Shown here: positions 1-9,434 of the stretch, in pieces | Layout of the letters: every line of letters starts with the position of its first letter | How positions within the stretch are numbered: the first letter of the stretch is position 1 | Virus record (IMG/VR): IMGVR_UViG_3300017752_004703 | Coordinates: 1 to 60,927 of that record | Reading direction: 5' to 3' (one strand) | DNA: 60,927 bases | Source of the DNA: a virus | Translations under genes and position numbers: made by a program | Notes under the pieces: generated by a model | The model's input: the letters and a program-made list of their open reading frames with translations, nothing else | Told to the model about the DNA's origin: nothing | The model's database searches: none

Positions 1-1701
1 CCAGAAGATCCTATTTTTGCAGGAAAAGAAATACCAAGTCATACGTACTATAATACAATTATAGAGCATAGATGTATAGAGGCGTTTGATTTCTCGAGAG
101 TAAGTGGAGCTGTTGATTTTGGAGAAGGATGTTTTAGCAGAACATGGGCTGATGGAACTATGACCTTGCCAGAAGTCAATAGCTTGGGAGAAGGTGTATT
201 TTTCGGAGCAAATAGACTTAAAGAAGTAATATTCACAAGCTCTCCAAACTTAACAACATTGGCTGATTCAACATTTTCAAATTTAGCTAATTTGTCTGGT
301 GTTGTTTTCAATACAGAACTTACATCAATAGGTAATAACGTTTTTGAAAATTGTCCATCTCTTCTTGAGTTTGATATCCAATCTACACAGATAGAAAGCT
401 TAGGTGATGCAGTGTTTAAGGACTGCGTTAATTTGACTGATATTGAATTATGCAACGGAAGTATTACTACATTAGGCGATAATGTTTTTGAAAATTGCAC
501 AAGTATTGACAATCTTTATATATGTAACTCAATCACAACAGTAGGAAGTAATTTATTTTTAAATGCAAACATAAACGTATTAGATTACGATGTTAATACT
601 ACCGTTTTAGATCCATTCTTATTTAACGGGGCTACTATAGGCGATTTATCCTTGCCGACAACAACCATAGTAGTTAAAGAAGGTGTATTCCAAAATGCAA
701 TATTTGGACCAGATCCTTTTGATGGGTTGCCTAATGGAGTGGTTACCTTTGAAGATAGTGTGTTTAATCAAACACCTTTAAGTGGTATATTTATTCCTAC
801 ATCACTTAGCGGTTTAGCGAACACTACATTCAAAGACTCACCCAACCTTTCTGGTTTAGACTTTTCTTCGTGTAATTCACTTACTGGAATTGGAAATGAA
901 AACTTCATGAATTGTGATTCTATCACTGGTATTGTTTTACCTAATTCTTTACAGGTTATTGGTGACGGCAACTTCAAAGATAGTAATTTAATAGAAGAAA
1001 TAATTTTCCCATCATCTTTGGAATACATGGGAGACGAAAACTTCAGAAACTCTTCTGGTTTGGCTTATGTAGATTTATCAAATACGAATTTGATAGAAAT
1101 GGGAGATAGAAACTTCATAGAAGATACAAATTTAAAAACTATATTTGCTCTTAATTTGCCAGATAGTTTACAAATAATTGGAGATGAAAACTTTAAAGAA
1201 ATTAATCTTAACACTTTAAAACTGCCTACTGGATTAAAGATATTAGGAGATTCTAATTTTTATGATTCTCAGGGTTCGACTCTTCTCCCTTGGGGTGAGG
1301 GAGACCCTCCTATATTTAGCCTTCCAAGTGGTATTGAGAGTATAGGAAATTCAAACTGGGAAAGATCAGACGCAATACAAAAACTTAAAATAGATGAAGG
1401 TTTTTCTGGTTCGATAGGGGATCTTAACTGGAATTTGTGTAACCAAATGAGTGAGCTTCTAATAAAAACTACAGATTCTAACATGTCCATTGGAAGTGGT
1501 AATTTCACAGACTTAAATTTATTAGCAACAATTCAAATTGATTGTCCAGCATCTTGTTGGCAAGGTTTAGATAATTTTAGAGATTCTAAATCAGACATGA
1601 TAATTTATGTTAATTCAACTTATGCGGCTGGTTATGACGACATCTGGAGTGGAGCTCAAGCAGTGCCAAATGGAGCTACAATAACATCCTACACACCCTA
1701 A
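1..1701 (+). CDS. BspA-like leucine-rich repeat protein, 5'-truncated by window edge
   Basis: The reading frame is open from the first base of the window, so the gene starts upstream; the first internal ATG (160) is probably not the start. Almost the whole visible protein (567 residues) is built from LRR_5 (Treponema pallidum/BspA-type) repeats of about 23 residues, recognisable by recurring I.(T/S)IG.(N/D).F.(N/D)C..L. It ends with a repeat-poor cap of about 40 residues. Such repeats form a curved solenoid used for protein or glycan binding. The next gene starts 5 nt downstream and is also an LRR protein with a tail-tube-like N-terminus, so I infer a virion-associated recognition protein. 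The missing N-terminus could carry the anchoring domain. No signal peptide can be judged. The repeat assignment is firm; the role is inferred. Confidence 0.8.
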   Translation, partial: PEDPIFAGKEIPSHTYYNTIIEHRCIEAFDFSRVSGAVDFGEGCFSRTWADGTMTLPEVNSLGEGVFFGANRLKEVIFTSSPNLTTLADSTFSNLANLSGVVFNTELTSIGNNVFENCPSLLEFDIQSTQIESLGDAVFKDCVNLTDIELCNGSITTLGDNVFENCTSIDNLYICNSITTVGSNLFLNANINVLDYDVNTTVLDPFLFNGATIGDLSLPTTTIVVKEGVFQNAIFGPDPFDGLPNGVVTFEDSVFNQTPLSGIFIPTSLSGLANTTFKDSPNLSGLDFSSCNSLTGIGNENFMNCDSITGIVLPNSLQVIGDGNFKDSNLIEEIIFPSSLEYMGDENFRNSSGLAYVDLSNTNLIEMGDRNFIEDTNLKTIFALNLPDSLQIIGDENFKEINLNTLKLPTGLKILGDSNFYDSQGSTLLPWGEGDPPIFSLPSGIESIGNSNWERSDAIQKLKIDEGFSGSIGDLNWNLCNQMSELLIKTTDSNMSIGSGNFTDLNLLATIQIDCPASCWQGLDNFRDSKSDMIIYVNSTYAAGYDDIWSGAQAVPNGATITSYTP

Positions 1702-1706
1702 TAAAA

Positions 1707-4700
1707 ATGCCAAGAAACAGAACAATATATCAATCTGAATCAGTTTTTGTCAGTAATGACTTGGATTCTACTGATGTTTGGCAACACGCTGAAGTAGTAA
1801 GAGTACAAGAAGCTAGTTATGGTTTCTCGATGAATAAAACAGATGTCAATCAATATGGAAAAAGTAGTAGAATAGATCATATAAATTTAGAACTGCCTAC
1901 TGTTAATTTTGATATGTCTTACTTATTGGGCAATGGTTACAATGAGTCCGTTTTAGGTTTTGATATTAAAGAAGGTTATCAATTTGCAAAATCTCATTTA
2001 GAAAATAATAGCGGAAGAAATTTCTATATATTAACTTCTGAAGAAGGTCTTGATTCAAAATCTTTGGAGGTCGGAGATCCTTATAATTTAATAGGTATAG
2101 GTAATGCTTTTTTGACGAACTATTCTGTAGATATGTCTGTAGGTTCTTTGGCTAAAGTTGATCTGCAATACGAATGCTCAAATATAAATTCAATTCAAGG
2201 AATCGTAGAAGGCGAAGGTTTTTGGCTTACGCAGTTAAGTGGGGATAGTGCATCTATAAATCTAGATAAAGGAATACCTCATGATAAGAGAATCAAAATT
2301 ATTGCGCCTAAAGGTGATCTAGAAAATATACCTACTGCATTAAGACCTGGCGACATAACAATAAATTTTGAAGGTTTCGATTCTGAAAATTTATCGACCA
2401 TTAGTGGTAATGGTTCTTTCCATTTACAAAGCGCTAATTTATCTATTCCATTGTCTAGATCTGAACTAAAAAGATTAGGATCTAAAGGTGCATATGCAAG
2501 GGTTCTTGATTACCCTACAAAAGCTACTTTAAGCGTTAATTCTATAGTTAGTAATATTGAAGTTGTAGATCTTGCTGAATCTGTAAGAGGTTGTATAAAC
2601 AAATCTTTAAATAATGATATATCTATATTGGCTAAAGACTGTGATAAAGAAAATGCTATTATATGGAGGCTTAAAAATCCTGATTTATTATCAGAAAATT
2701 TCTCTTCTAATATTGGACCAAACAAATCTGTTGATCTTACTTTTGAGGTCGAAATAGGTAATCCAGACGACAACTCCATAGGAATACTTTGTAGTGGAGC
2801 TTCAGATAGAGATAACGAAGAAAGAGAAGATGACAACGATTACTATCCAACCAGAGTCTACGGCTATGATTATTCTGGATCCGCTGCTTATCTGGAGCAG
2901 GGAGTCTTTAGTGGCGAAAGCAACATACTTTTAGACTGGGAAATTGGTGACGTAGTTGACCGATGGAAGTATAACCAATTGATTACACCTACTTTCAATC
3001 CTAGATGGGGAAATTTAGATTTTATAAAAAGAATTGCTCCTGGAGGATCTACTGAATATATTGGCGATCAAGCTTTCACTAATTTAAAAGCAACAGGAGA
3101 ATTATATTTAACAAAAAATCTTACTGGTATTGGAACGAGTGTTTTTGAAAACACAGATATTGATTATCTTGTAGTTGGAGACGGGCTTCCAAAACTTCCT
3201 AGTAGATCTTTTTATAAATGCGATAACTTAAAAACAGTAAATACGGCAGATTCTATAACAGAAATAGGAGATTGGTGTTTTAGAGACAATACAAACTTAA
3301 CCGAATTTTATTTTAGCACAGGTTTAAGCGGCCTTGGACCTTACGCTTTTAACAGCTGCTCTTCTTTAGAAAAAGCAAATCTTTCTGGGTGTGATTCTTT
3401 GCAAGATATAAGTGGAAATACTTTCGAAGGATGCTCTTCTCTAGAAGAAGTAAGTTTGTCGGATTCTGTATTAACATTAGGAGATAATAGTTTTAAAAGT
3501 TGCACTTCATTAACTAATTTTAAATGGAGTTCAGGATTGCAAAGTGTGGGTTACAGATCTTTTCAGGGATGCTCAAGCTTGCTAGATCCTGTTTTTTATG
3601 ATACTTTAGAAATAATTGGAGAAGAAGCTTTTTCAGCTTGTTCATCTTTTGATTCTGTTACTATACCAGGAACAGTAACAGATTTTGGCGCTAACTCATT
3701 TAGAACATGTGGAGTAAAAAGTTTAGTATTAAACGAAGGCTTGTCTGAAATCGCAGAAACAGGTTTTTATAATTGTGCATTTTTAAAGAGTATAAGCTTT
3801 CCCGAAACTTTGTCATATATAAATCGATATTGTTTCAGCTATAACTATAGATTACAAAACCTTAATATACCAGACAATGTTTCTGGAATAGGGAGTCACG
3901 CATTCTATACTTGTTACTCGGCAGCTACTTCTCAGGAGTGTTTAGACGTTGTAAATTTTGGCAGTGGTCTTAAGTTTATTGAGGATCAAGCTTTTTATGG
4001 CAACGAATCACTAAGATCAGCCGATTTGCCAGAAAATATAGAATCAATAGGAGAGCAGTGTTTTAGAAATTGTGGTTTAAGCGGCTTTGTTAATCTCCCC
4101 GATTCTTTAAATTCAATAGGAAACAACGCTTTTGATAGTAATAATTATATTGAAAGTATTAATATAGGTGCTGGATTAACGACTCTTTCCAATAACTGTT
4201 TTGAAGAATGCACAAGCCTTTCAGGTGTGTTTATACCAGATTGGTTCGAAAGTCTTAATTACGGCGTATTTTTACGTTGCTATGATATAACTACAATAAG
4301 CCTGGGTAATGGTATAGAATATATAAATGACTATGCATTTGGTGACTGTAGGTCACTGACAGGTATAGATATTCCTTCTCAAATTACTGGTATTGGAAAT
4401 AACGCTTTTCGAACTGGACTAAATATAACTAACATTGGTTTAGTAGAAGGTTTGGAATATATTGGTAATTATGCTTTTAATAATTGCCGTTCTTTGACTG
4501 GGGTTTCATTCCCAAACACTTTGAGTGGTATTGGATCCAATGCGTTTTCTTCTTGTTTTGATTTAAGTGGTCAAATAATTTATACTCCGAACCTACAATC
4601 CGTAGGTACTTCTGCTTTTGCTAGCACAGATATATATGATATAGTATTTAATGATCACCCATCCTACAATAAAATAGAAGACTCTACATTCTCTAATTGT

Positions 4701-6416
4701 AGCCTTTTAACTGGTCTTAATTTAGTACCAAATATTACAGAAATAGGAAATAGCTCGTTTGCATCTTGCTCAATTTTGAGCGGAATTAACTTTAACGAAA
4801 CTATTACATCCATTGGAACTTCAGCTTTTTCTGATTGTTCAGACTTAAGCGGGGTGAGTTTTCCTGATAGTATCGAGTCTGTAGGCACTTCAGCTTTTTA
4901 TAGTTGTTCTGATTTGAGTTTTATTGATTTTAGCCAAAATAGTAATTATGATACAATAGCATCCTCTTGTTTTCAAAATTGCATATCTTTAACTAATGTT
5001 TTATTACCAAGCAATATAACCAGATTAGACAGCAGCTGTTTTAATGCATGTAATACTTTGGAATATATAGATTTAAATGTTTCTTTGGAATATATAGGAG
5101 ACAGTGCTTTTGAGGGCTGCTCGAAACTAAACAACATAGATCTGCCGAGTAGCTTGCTTACTATAGAAGACGATGCTTTTTTGTTTTGTTATGATTTAGA
5201 ATCTATGAGTGTTTTTCCAGAAAACCTTACTTTTATAGGAGACAATGCTTTCCAGTCTTGTGATTTATCTGGGGTCGAATCAATTTTAACTATACCAGAC
5301 AGTGTAACCTATATGGGACTTGAGGCTTTTAAAGGTAATTTAAATAATTTAAGCGGTGTAGTTCTAGGTTCTGGTTTAACTAATCTTAGGGCTGGCGTTT
5401 TCGAAAGTTGCACTAATCTAAGAGAGATAAATTTAGAAAATATAACATCCATAGAAGGCAGTGCTTTCAAAAGCTGCACAAGTTTAACTGGAGCCATAAT
5501 CCCTCCGACTATGCAGTCTATGGGTGCTAATGCTTTTCAATCCACGGCTATTGAAAATATAATAATACCAGATCCAATAACAGAAACAAGCAGTAGTTTG
5601 TGTTACGGTGCTCAGTATTTAACTGGTATAATTTCAGGATTAAATTTAATTACTATAGGTAACAATTCTTTTTACGGATGTGGCGCTTTAAGTGAATTTT
5701 ATGCAGAAGACAGCTTACGAACAATTAAGACTTCTGCATTTCAAAACTGTTCGTCAATGAGTGGTTTTGATTTAAATCAAATAACAGAACTGCAAAGTTC
5801 TGCATTTAAAAACTGTGACTCTCTACCTGAATTTATAGATATTCCAGATACTGTAACCATCATGGGAGACGCTGTTTTTGAAAACTGTACTAATACTACT
5901 GGTTTTTCTTGGAGTTCTGGTTACCATATAATAGAAGAAAAATCATTTAAAGGATGTAATAATATTCAAACTTTAGAGATACAAAGCCATATAACTGAAA
6001 TACATTCAGAAGCTTTTATGAATTGTACTTCTATAAGCGGAGTTACTTTCCCAGAAGGAATGCAATTTATAGGCGGGACATTGAGAGATTACAATGCTCT
6101 AAATGGAAGTTTTAAAGGTTGTATAGGAATAAGTGGAGAAGTTATACTTCCTGCTTCACTAACAACTTTGGGTCGTTACGCTTTCTACGACAGCAACCTT
6201 ATAAGCACTTTTAAATTTTATAGTACTGATGCTCCTCTTACAAGAGTGGATGCTTTTCCTCTAAAGTTTATCAACGACCCAAGTAATAATCCAATACACG
6301 CTCCTTCTGGATCTGAAGCTAGTTATGCTGGAGAAAGTTATACTCAATCTTCTAGCTCTTTCGGAAATAAAAGACCAGTTAATTGGGATTCTTTAAATAT
6401 AATTTTTGATTTATGA
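1707..6416 (+). CDS. Tail-tube-like protein fused to giant BspA-like LRR domain
   Basis: The protein has 1,569 residues. Residues 1-370 are rich in beta strands and resemble phage tail-tube/major tail proteins: SESVFVSNDL near the start, then SYGFSMNKTDVNQYGKSSR and the LELPTVNFDMSYLLGNGYN region. Around residues 375-390 is an acidic linker (DRDNEEREDD). From about residue 440 to 1500 there is an uninterrupted LRR_5 solenoid with a period near 23 residues, many repeats holding IG..AF..C..L. The C-terminal 50 residues form a non-repeat cap. The start at 1707 follows an A-rich, SD-less leader 5 nt after the upstream stop. I infer a tail protein that displays the solenoid outward, perhaps a minor form incorporated beside a plain tube subunit. 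The LRR call is secure; the tail-tube assignment is moderate. Confidence 0.75.
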   Translation: MPRNRTIYQSESVFVSNDLDSTDVWQHAEVVRVQEASYGFSMNKTDVNQYGKSSRIDHINLELPTVNFDMSYLLGNGYNESVLGFDIKEGYQFAKSHLENNSGRNFYILTSEEGLDSKSLEVGDPYNLIGIGNAFLTNYSVDMSVGSLAKVDLQYECSNINSIQGIVEGEGFWLTQLSGDSASINLDKGIPHDKRIKIIAPKGDLENIPTALRPGDITINFEGFDSENLSTISGNGSFHLQSANLSIPLSRSELKRLGSKGAYARVLDYPTKATLSVNSIVSNIEVVDLAESVRGCINKSLNNDISILAKDCDKENAIIWRLKNPDLLSENFSSNIGPNKSVDLTFEVEIGNPDDNSIGILCSGASDRDNEEREDDNDYYPTRVYGYDYSGSAAYLEQGVFSGESNILLDWEIGDVVDRWKYNQLITPTFNPRWGNLDFIKRIAPGGSTEYIGDQAFTNLKATGELYLTKNLTGIGTSVFENTDIDYLVVGDGLPKLPSRSFYKCDNLKTVNTADSITEIGDWCFRDNTNLTEFYFSTGLSGLGPYAFNSCSSLEKANLSGCDSLQDISGNTFEGCSSLEEVSLSDSVLTLGDNSFKSCTSLTNFKWSSGLQSVGYRSFQGCSSLLDPVFYDTLEIIGEEAFSACSSFDSVTIPGTVTDFGANSFRTCGVKSLVLNEGLSEIAETGFYNCAFLKSISFPETLSYINRYCFSYNYRLQNLNIPDNVSGIGSHAFYTCYSAATSQECLDVVNFGSGLKFIEDQAFYGNESLRSADLPENIESIGEQCFRNCGLSGFVNLPDSLNSIGNNAFDSNNYIESINIGAGLTTLSNNCFEECTSLSGVFIPDWFESLNYGVFLRCYDITTISLGNGIEYINDYAFGDCRSLTGIDIPSQITGIGNNAFRTGLNITNIGLVEGLEYIGNYAFNNCRSLTGVSFPNTLSGIGSNAFSSCFDLSGQIIYTPNLQSVGTSAFASTDIYDIVFNDHPSYNKIEDSTFSNCSLLTGLNLVPNITEIGNSSFASCSILSGINFNETITSIGTSAFSDCSDLSGVSFPDSIESVGTSAFYSCSDLSFIDFSQNSNYDTIASSCFQNCISLTNVLLPSNITRLDSSCFNACNTLEYIDLNVSLEYIGDSAFEGCSKLNNIDLPSSLLTIEDDAFLFCYDLESMSVFPENLTFIGDNAFQSCDLSGVESILTIPDSVTYMGLEAFKGNLNNLSGVVLGSGLTNLRAGVFESCTNLREINLENITSIEGSAFKSCTSLTGAIIPPTMQSMGANAFQSTAIENIIIPDPITETSSSLCYGAQYLTGIISGLNLITIGNNSFYGCGALSEFYAEDSLRTIKTSAFQNCSSMSGFDLNQITELQSSAFKNCDSLPEFIDIPDTVTIMGDAVFENCTNTTGFSWSSGYHIIEEKSFKGCNNIQTLEIQSHITEIHSEAFMNCTSISGVTFPEGMQFIGGTLRDYNALNGSFKGCIGISGEVILPASLTTLGRYAFYDSNLISTFKFYSTDAPLTRVDAFPLKFINDPSNNPIHAPSGSEASYAGESYTQSSSSFGNKRPVNWDSLNIIFDL

Positions 6417-6586
6417 ATATAAAACCATCACTAAAACAAAACAAGGAAACTGGAATATGGGAAGCTAATTACAAATCTGAATTTGGTCAAGAGTTCAAAA
6501 CCCTAGGCCATTCTGCAGGAGAAGCTATTCAATCATGGTATAAAGCATATGGTAGAAAATTTGGAGTAATAAAAGGCGGCGGATGA
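6413..6586 (+). CDS. Small hypothetical protein (57 aa)
   Basis: This short frame starts in an ATGA overlap with the stop of the LRR giant, the usual sign of translational coupling. The product is basic, with a central AN.KSEFGQEFK..GHSAGEA segment and a C-terminal GGG. It carries no cysteines or membrane segment. It is the last gene of the rightward unit before convergence with the leftward operon. No family is recognised. The stop/start overlap and uninterrupted frame support it as real. Confidence 0.5.
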   Translation: MNIKPSLKQNKETGIWEANYKSEFGQEFKTLGHSAGEAIQSWYKAYGRKFGVIKGGG

Positions 6587-6617
6587 TGTGGCTCTAAATA
6601 AAGTCGGTCTGACTTAA

Positions 6618-7007
6618 TTAATCAAAATCCACGTTAATTTGACTATTCTTTTTAGCTACGTCTTTCATTTGGTCCATGTGTTTGGCTCCATTTCTTTTGC
6701 TTGAGTAATCCTTGTAGTAATTCTCTTTTATTGGATCTACGCCTCCATTTTTTTCAGCCCTTTGATAACTTAAATCTTTACTGTAGTCCATCATATCTCC
6801 CATAGAGCCTTTTTTATTAGCTGTTTTGTTTATAAAATCTTTAGAGCTGTGAGGGTCGATCTGAGAGTCTATTGATGCATTTGGTACAGTGAATACTCTT
6901 TTCCATTCAAGCCCATCAGAATCGAAGTATACATGCTTGTCGTTCATTCCCTGGACTTCTTCTCTGTACTCTTCTTGATTGGGGTGTTTGTAAGTATAAA
7001 TAGGCAT
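6618..7007 (-). CDS. Hypothetical protein with FmdB-like N-terminus
   Basis: The 129-residue product begins MPIYTYKHP, like the FmdB/zinc-ribbon family, but lacks the cysteines of true FmdB proteins, so a metal site is unlikely. The rest is charged and predicted soluble, with a Lys/Asp-rich C-terminus. Similar short FmdB-like proteins occur in marine myo- and siphoviruses without known function. Its start lies 5 nt after a strong -10 box, making the mRNA effectively leaderless. It is separated from hsp20 by a hairpin and is probably its own transcription unit. Confidence 0.55.
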   Translation of the reverse strand: MPIYTYKHPNQEEYREEVQGMNDKHVYFDSDGLEWKRVFTVPNASIDSQIDPHSSKDFINKTANKKGSMGDMMDYSKDLSYQRAEKNGGVDPIKENYYKDYSSKRNGAKHMDQMKDVAKKNSQINVDFD

Positions 7008-7012
7008 AAACT

Positions 7013-7041
7013 ATAATACACAAACGGGCGTAGTTTTTCAA
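7013..7041 (-). promoter_or_regulatory. Sigma70-type leaderless promoter (TTGAAA-17-TATTAT-5-ATG)
   Basis: Read on the minus strand, TTGAAA (7041-7036) is followed by a 17-nt spacer and TATTAT (7018-7013). The start codon of the FmdB-like gene lies 5 nt further on (7007-7005), so transcription should begin at or within the ATG. The -35 box and spacer overlap the 3' side of the hairpin at 7025-7050. Confidence 0.6.
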
Positions 7042-7050
7042 CTACACCCG
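7025..7050 (-). terminator. Hairpin terminator after hsp20 (overlaps next promoter)
   Basis: A 10-bp stem (7025-7034 with 7041-7050) and a 6-nt loop form an inverted repeat just past the hsp20 stop. On the minus-strand transcript the only imperfection is a G-U wobble, while on the plus strand it is a C-A mismatch, so the leftward direction is favoured. The following U-tract is short (UUUGUG). It lies 29 nt past hsp20. Confidence 0.5.
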
Positions 7051-7078
7051 ATTGATTTATTTTTAATAAGTAAAGATA

Positions 7079-7396
7079 CTAATCAACTTTGATGTCCAAA
7101 GTTTTTTTAATTTCTTTTTTTGGCATTGTAATTGTCAACAAGCCGTCCGACATTTTAGACGAGATATCTTTCAGTGAAACTAAGTTATTAAGAGAAACTC
7201 GACATGGGGGTTTCTTTCTATCGCCTTTTTCTGCTTTAACTGTTAAGATCTGGTCTGAAACTGTAATTTTTAAATCCTTTTTAGAAAATCCAGGAAGTTC
7301 AAATTCCACAGTATAAACGTCACCACTGCTTTTAACCAAGTTTGTATCCTGGTAAGCCCTGTCAATATTCAATAGTTCATTAATGATTGATGTCAT
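7079..7396 (-). CDS. Small heat shock protein (Hsp20/alpha-crystallin family)
   Basis: This 105-residue protein is an almost bare alpha-crystallin domain: YTVEFELPGFSKKDLKITV (beta strands 2-4), a VKAEKG turn, and the family signature near the C-terminus in the form SDGLLTITMPK. Hsp20 proteins are ATP-independent holdases. Phage copies, best known from cyanophages and other marine phages, have been proposed to stabilise scaffolds or capsid proteins during assembly. The N-terminal arm is short (about 25 residues) and no C-terminal IxI motif is obvious, suggesting small oligomers. It is the last gene of the leftward operon. Confidence 0.88.
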   Translation of the reverse strand: MTSIINELLNIDRAYQDTNLVKSSGDVYTVEFELPGFSKKDLKITVSDQILTVKAEKGDRKKPPCRVSLNNLVSLKDISSKMSDGLLTITMPKKEIKKTLDIKVD

Positions 7397-7426
7397 AATA
7401 TGTTCTTATTGCAAGCGTTGTGCCAA

Positions 7427-8497
7427 TTAAGAATCGTTGGAAATACAAGACAAAATGCCATCAACTGTTTTTGAATAGGTAAATTTGTCCGATAATTTTT
7501 GTCCCTCTGAGTTAATTTGTCCCACTTTAGCTTCTGCTTTTTCCATAGCACTAACTACATCGTCAGGATTCCAATTATAAAAGATACCTTGATTAAATGG
7601 AGCTCCTTTCATGAAGAACTTACCATCCTGTACATCCATATATCCAGACGACTCAACAAGAATTGAATTATCTTTATTAGCCCAGTCTTTATGAGATGTT
7701 TCGTTAAGAACAATGCTCCATTTACCTAGACATGTAGCATTGAAGGAAGGAAGATTCCACCCTTCACCGCCAGATAGTCCAGTTAAATCAATATCCACAG
7801 CATTAAGGAACTCATTAACTTCTTTATTTGTTTTTAGGTAAGGCAAAAAATTAACATTGTTAATTCTATGACCTCCTAGAGTATTGGCAATAATATGAGA
7901 CATCTCTTCTTCTTTGAAGAAAGGGTTAGTCACACAGCAAGTTAATTGATACTTGTTATTATTACCATATTTTTTAATCCATGTTTGAATTATTTTGGCT
8001 GTATGTTTTCTGTTCTCAAATTTGCCCATTAAACCAAAATGAACAACATCTTCTAAATAGCTTTTGTCTGTTCTTTTAAATTCAGGGTCCAAACCAAGAG
8101 GAACGTATGCACTTTTAAATTGATCAGCAGCATAGCTGGAACTAAAAATTGTTTTAGTTTGAGCATTGCAGAGAGACTTTTCAATATCTGTTGGCTCACT
8201 ACACTCGTAGAATGTATAAAGATATTGGTTTGCGTTTTTTCTGTTTTCAGAACCATTCAAATGCCATACTTTGAGAGATGGAATATCGCTAGAGAGGAAA
8301 TCGAATCTCTTATTTATAGAATCTTGAAAAAACGACCTGTCATCTTCGCTGAGATCATAAGCAGATAAATCGATACTCGATTCATTCATAGGCCAGATAG
8401 CAATATCATGACCTTTACTCCTGAGTTCCTTGATAATGTTTACGGAAACATTACCAAGGCTCAGTGAGTTTAGAGGTGCGTCTACTAAGATTTTCAT
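7427..8497 (-). CDS. GT4-like glycosyltransferase
   Basis: The 356-residue product has a GT-B layout. The N-terminal half opens MKILVDAPLNSLSLGNVS, a first Rossmann strand with a glycine-rich acceptor loop. The C-terminal half contains LMGKFENRKHT followed by LTGLSGGEGWNLPSFNA, the E-x7-E-type nucleotide-sugar site of GT4 enzymes. Donor and acceptor cannot be told. It lies between hsp20 and ssb, directly abutting ssb (stop at 7427, start at 8497 next to the ssb stop at 8498), so it is co-transcribed with replication genes. It may glycosylate virion or host surface components. Confidence 0.75.
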   Translation of the reverse strand: MKILVDAPLNSLSLGNVSVNIIKELRSKGHDIAIWPMNESSIDLSAYDLSEDDRSFFQDSINKRFDFLSSDIPSLKVWHLNGSENRKNANQYLYTFYECSEPTDIEKSLCNAQTKTIFSSSYAADQFKSAYVPLGLDPEFKRTDKSYLEDVVHFGLMGKFENRKHTAKIIQTWIKKYGNNNKYQLTCCVTNPFFKEEEMSHIIANTLGGHRINNVNFLPYLKTNKEVNEFLNAVDIDLTGLSGGEGWNLPSFNATCLGKWSIVLNETSHKDWANKDNSILVESSGYMDVQDGKFFMKGAPFNQGIFYNWNPDDVVSAMEKAEAKVGQINSEGQKLSDKFTYSKTVDGILSCISNDS

Positions 8498-8869
8498 TTA
8501 AAATGGGATCTCTTCGTCAACCGAACCTGCGGTCACAGCTTGCTTACTCTCTGCTTTTGGGTCTGAATCATTTGATCCTCCAATAAACTGAAAGGTAGAG
8601 GCTGAAATAAACATCTTGTTGTACTTCTTGCCTTCTGACTCCCAAGAGGAATTTCTTAATTCACCTTGGATAATAATCGGTCTACCTTTGGTAAGGTACT
8701 GATTAGCTGTTTCTGCTTGCTTGTTCCAGAGCTCTGCGTCAATAAAACACGGCTCCTTAGCTCTTTTACCTGAGACGCAAAGTCTGATTTTACAAACCTT
8801 GTTATCTCCTACTTGTCTCATCTCTGGGTCTGATGCCAGATGACCTGCTGCTACTATTGTATTATACAT
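8498..8869 (-). CDS. ssb: Single-stranded DNA-binding protein
   Basis: The 123-residue protein has the OB fold of bacterial SSB: MYNTIVAAGHLASDPEMRQ, a CKIRLCVSG strand, an EPCFIDAELWNKQAE segment and GRPIIIQGELRNSSWE. It ends in the acidic tip DEEIPF, which in bacterial SSBs recruits replication and repair partners such as primase, RecO and exonucleases. The protein is shorter than host SSBs because the linker is short. It overlaps the upstream sigma-factor gene by 8 nt, indicating coupled translation. Confidence 0.93.
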   Translation of the reverse strand: MYNTIVAAGHLASDPEMRQVGDNKVCKIRLCVSGKRAKEPCFIDAELWNKQAETANQYLTKGRPIIIQGELRNSSWESEGKKYNKMFISASTFQFIGGSNDSDPKAESKQAVTAGSVDEEIPF

Positions 8870-9434
8870 GATTTTCGTCTAATTTGTTTTTTACTTTTTT
8901 AATAAATCTGTCGTGGATGTTTATGCAACCTTGTATACTAAGATTAAGAATATTTGCGGCTACTTTCCACGGCACTAACTTAGTATTGCTTGTATTGTAT
9001 CTTATGTCAATGATTTTTTTAACTCTTTTATCTTTTTCTTGCTTAAGCATTGAATTAAAGATGTCGAAAGCTTCAATTTTGGAAAGTTTAACAAGGGAAT
9101 CCTCGTCATCAGATAAATCTGTATGTATATTTTCCAAAGGTACATTCTTTTTTTCTTTCCTGTTTATTTCGTTAAGGCACTTCCATTTAGTCTGGTTAGC
9201 CAGAAAAGTAGAGAACTTGCTGTTTTTGCTAGGATCATAATCTAAAGCAGATTTATATATCATATAATCCTTATCATCTATAATAGACTTCTTGTTTATA
9301 TTGATACGATCATTCTTTGAGTATTGATCTACTATGTAGACGTAGATACCAGAATGTCTGTTTATTAATTCAGACAGACTTTTGTCGTCTTTAGATTCTT
9401 GTATTCTTTTTATAAGGGACAGGTCGCTTTCCAT
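8862..9434 (-). CDS. Phage RNA polymerase sigma factor (sigma-70-related, short)
   Basis: The 190-residue protein resembles short phage sigma factors. Residues 1-30 (DLSLIKRIQESKDDKSLSEL) correspond to the region 1.2/2.1 helix. Residues 70-100 contain DPSKNSKFSTFLANQTKWKC, the region 2.3-2.4 pattern F.TFl..q..w...n.iR used for -10 recognition. The C-terminal part (VPWKVAANILNLSIQGC) looks like the region 4 helix-turn-helix that binds -35. It probably redirects host RNA polymerase to middle or late genes. The gene overlaps ssb downstream and dNMP kinase upstream, so it is in an early operon. Confidence 0.75.
   Translation of the reverse strand: MESDLSLIKRIQESKDDKSLSELINRHSGIYVYIVDQYSKNDRININKKSIIDDKDYMIYKSALDYDPSKNSKFSTFLANQTKWKCLNEINRKEKKNVPLENIHTDLSDDEDSLVKLSKIEAFDIFNSMLKQEKDKRVKKIIDIRYNTSNTKLVPWKVAANILNLSIQGCINIHDRFIKKVKNKLDENHV

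Noticed and set aside
1-6416. Several long frames on the opposite strand across the LRR genes
   Set aside because: They mirror the repetitive codon pattern of the LRR genes, have no start context, and encode low-complexity sequence. They are shadows of the LRR frames.
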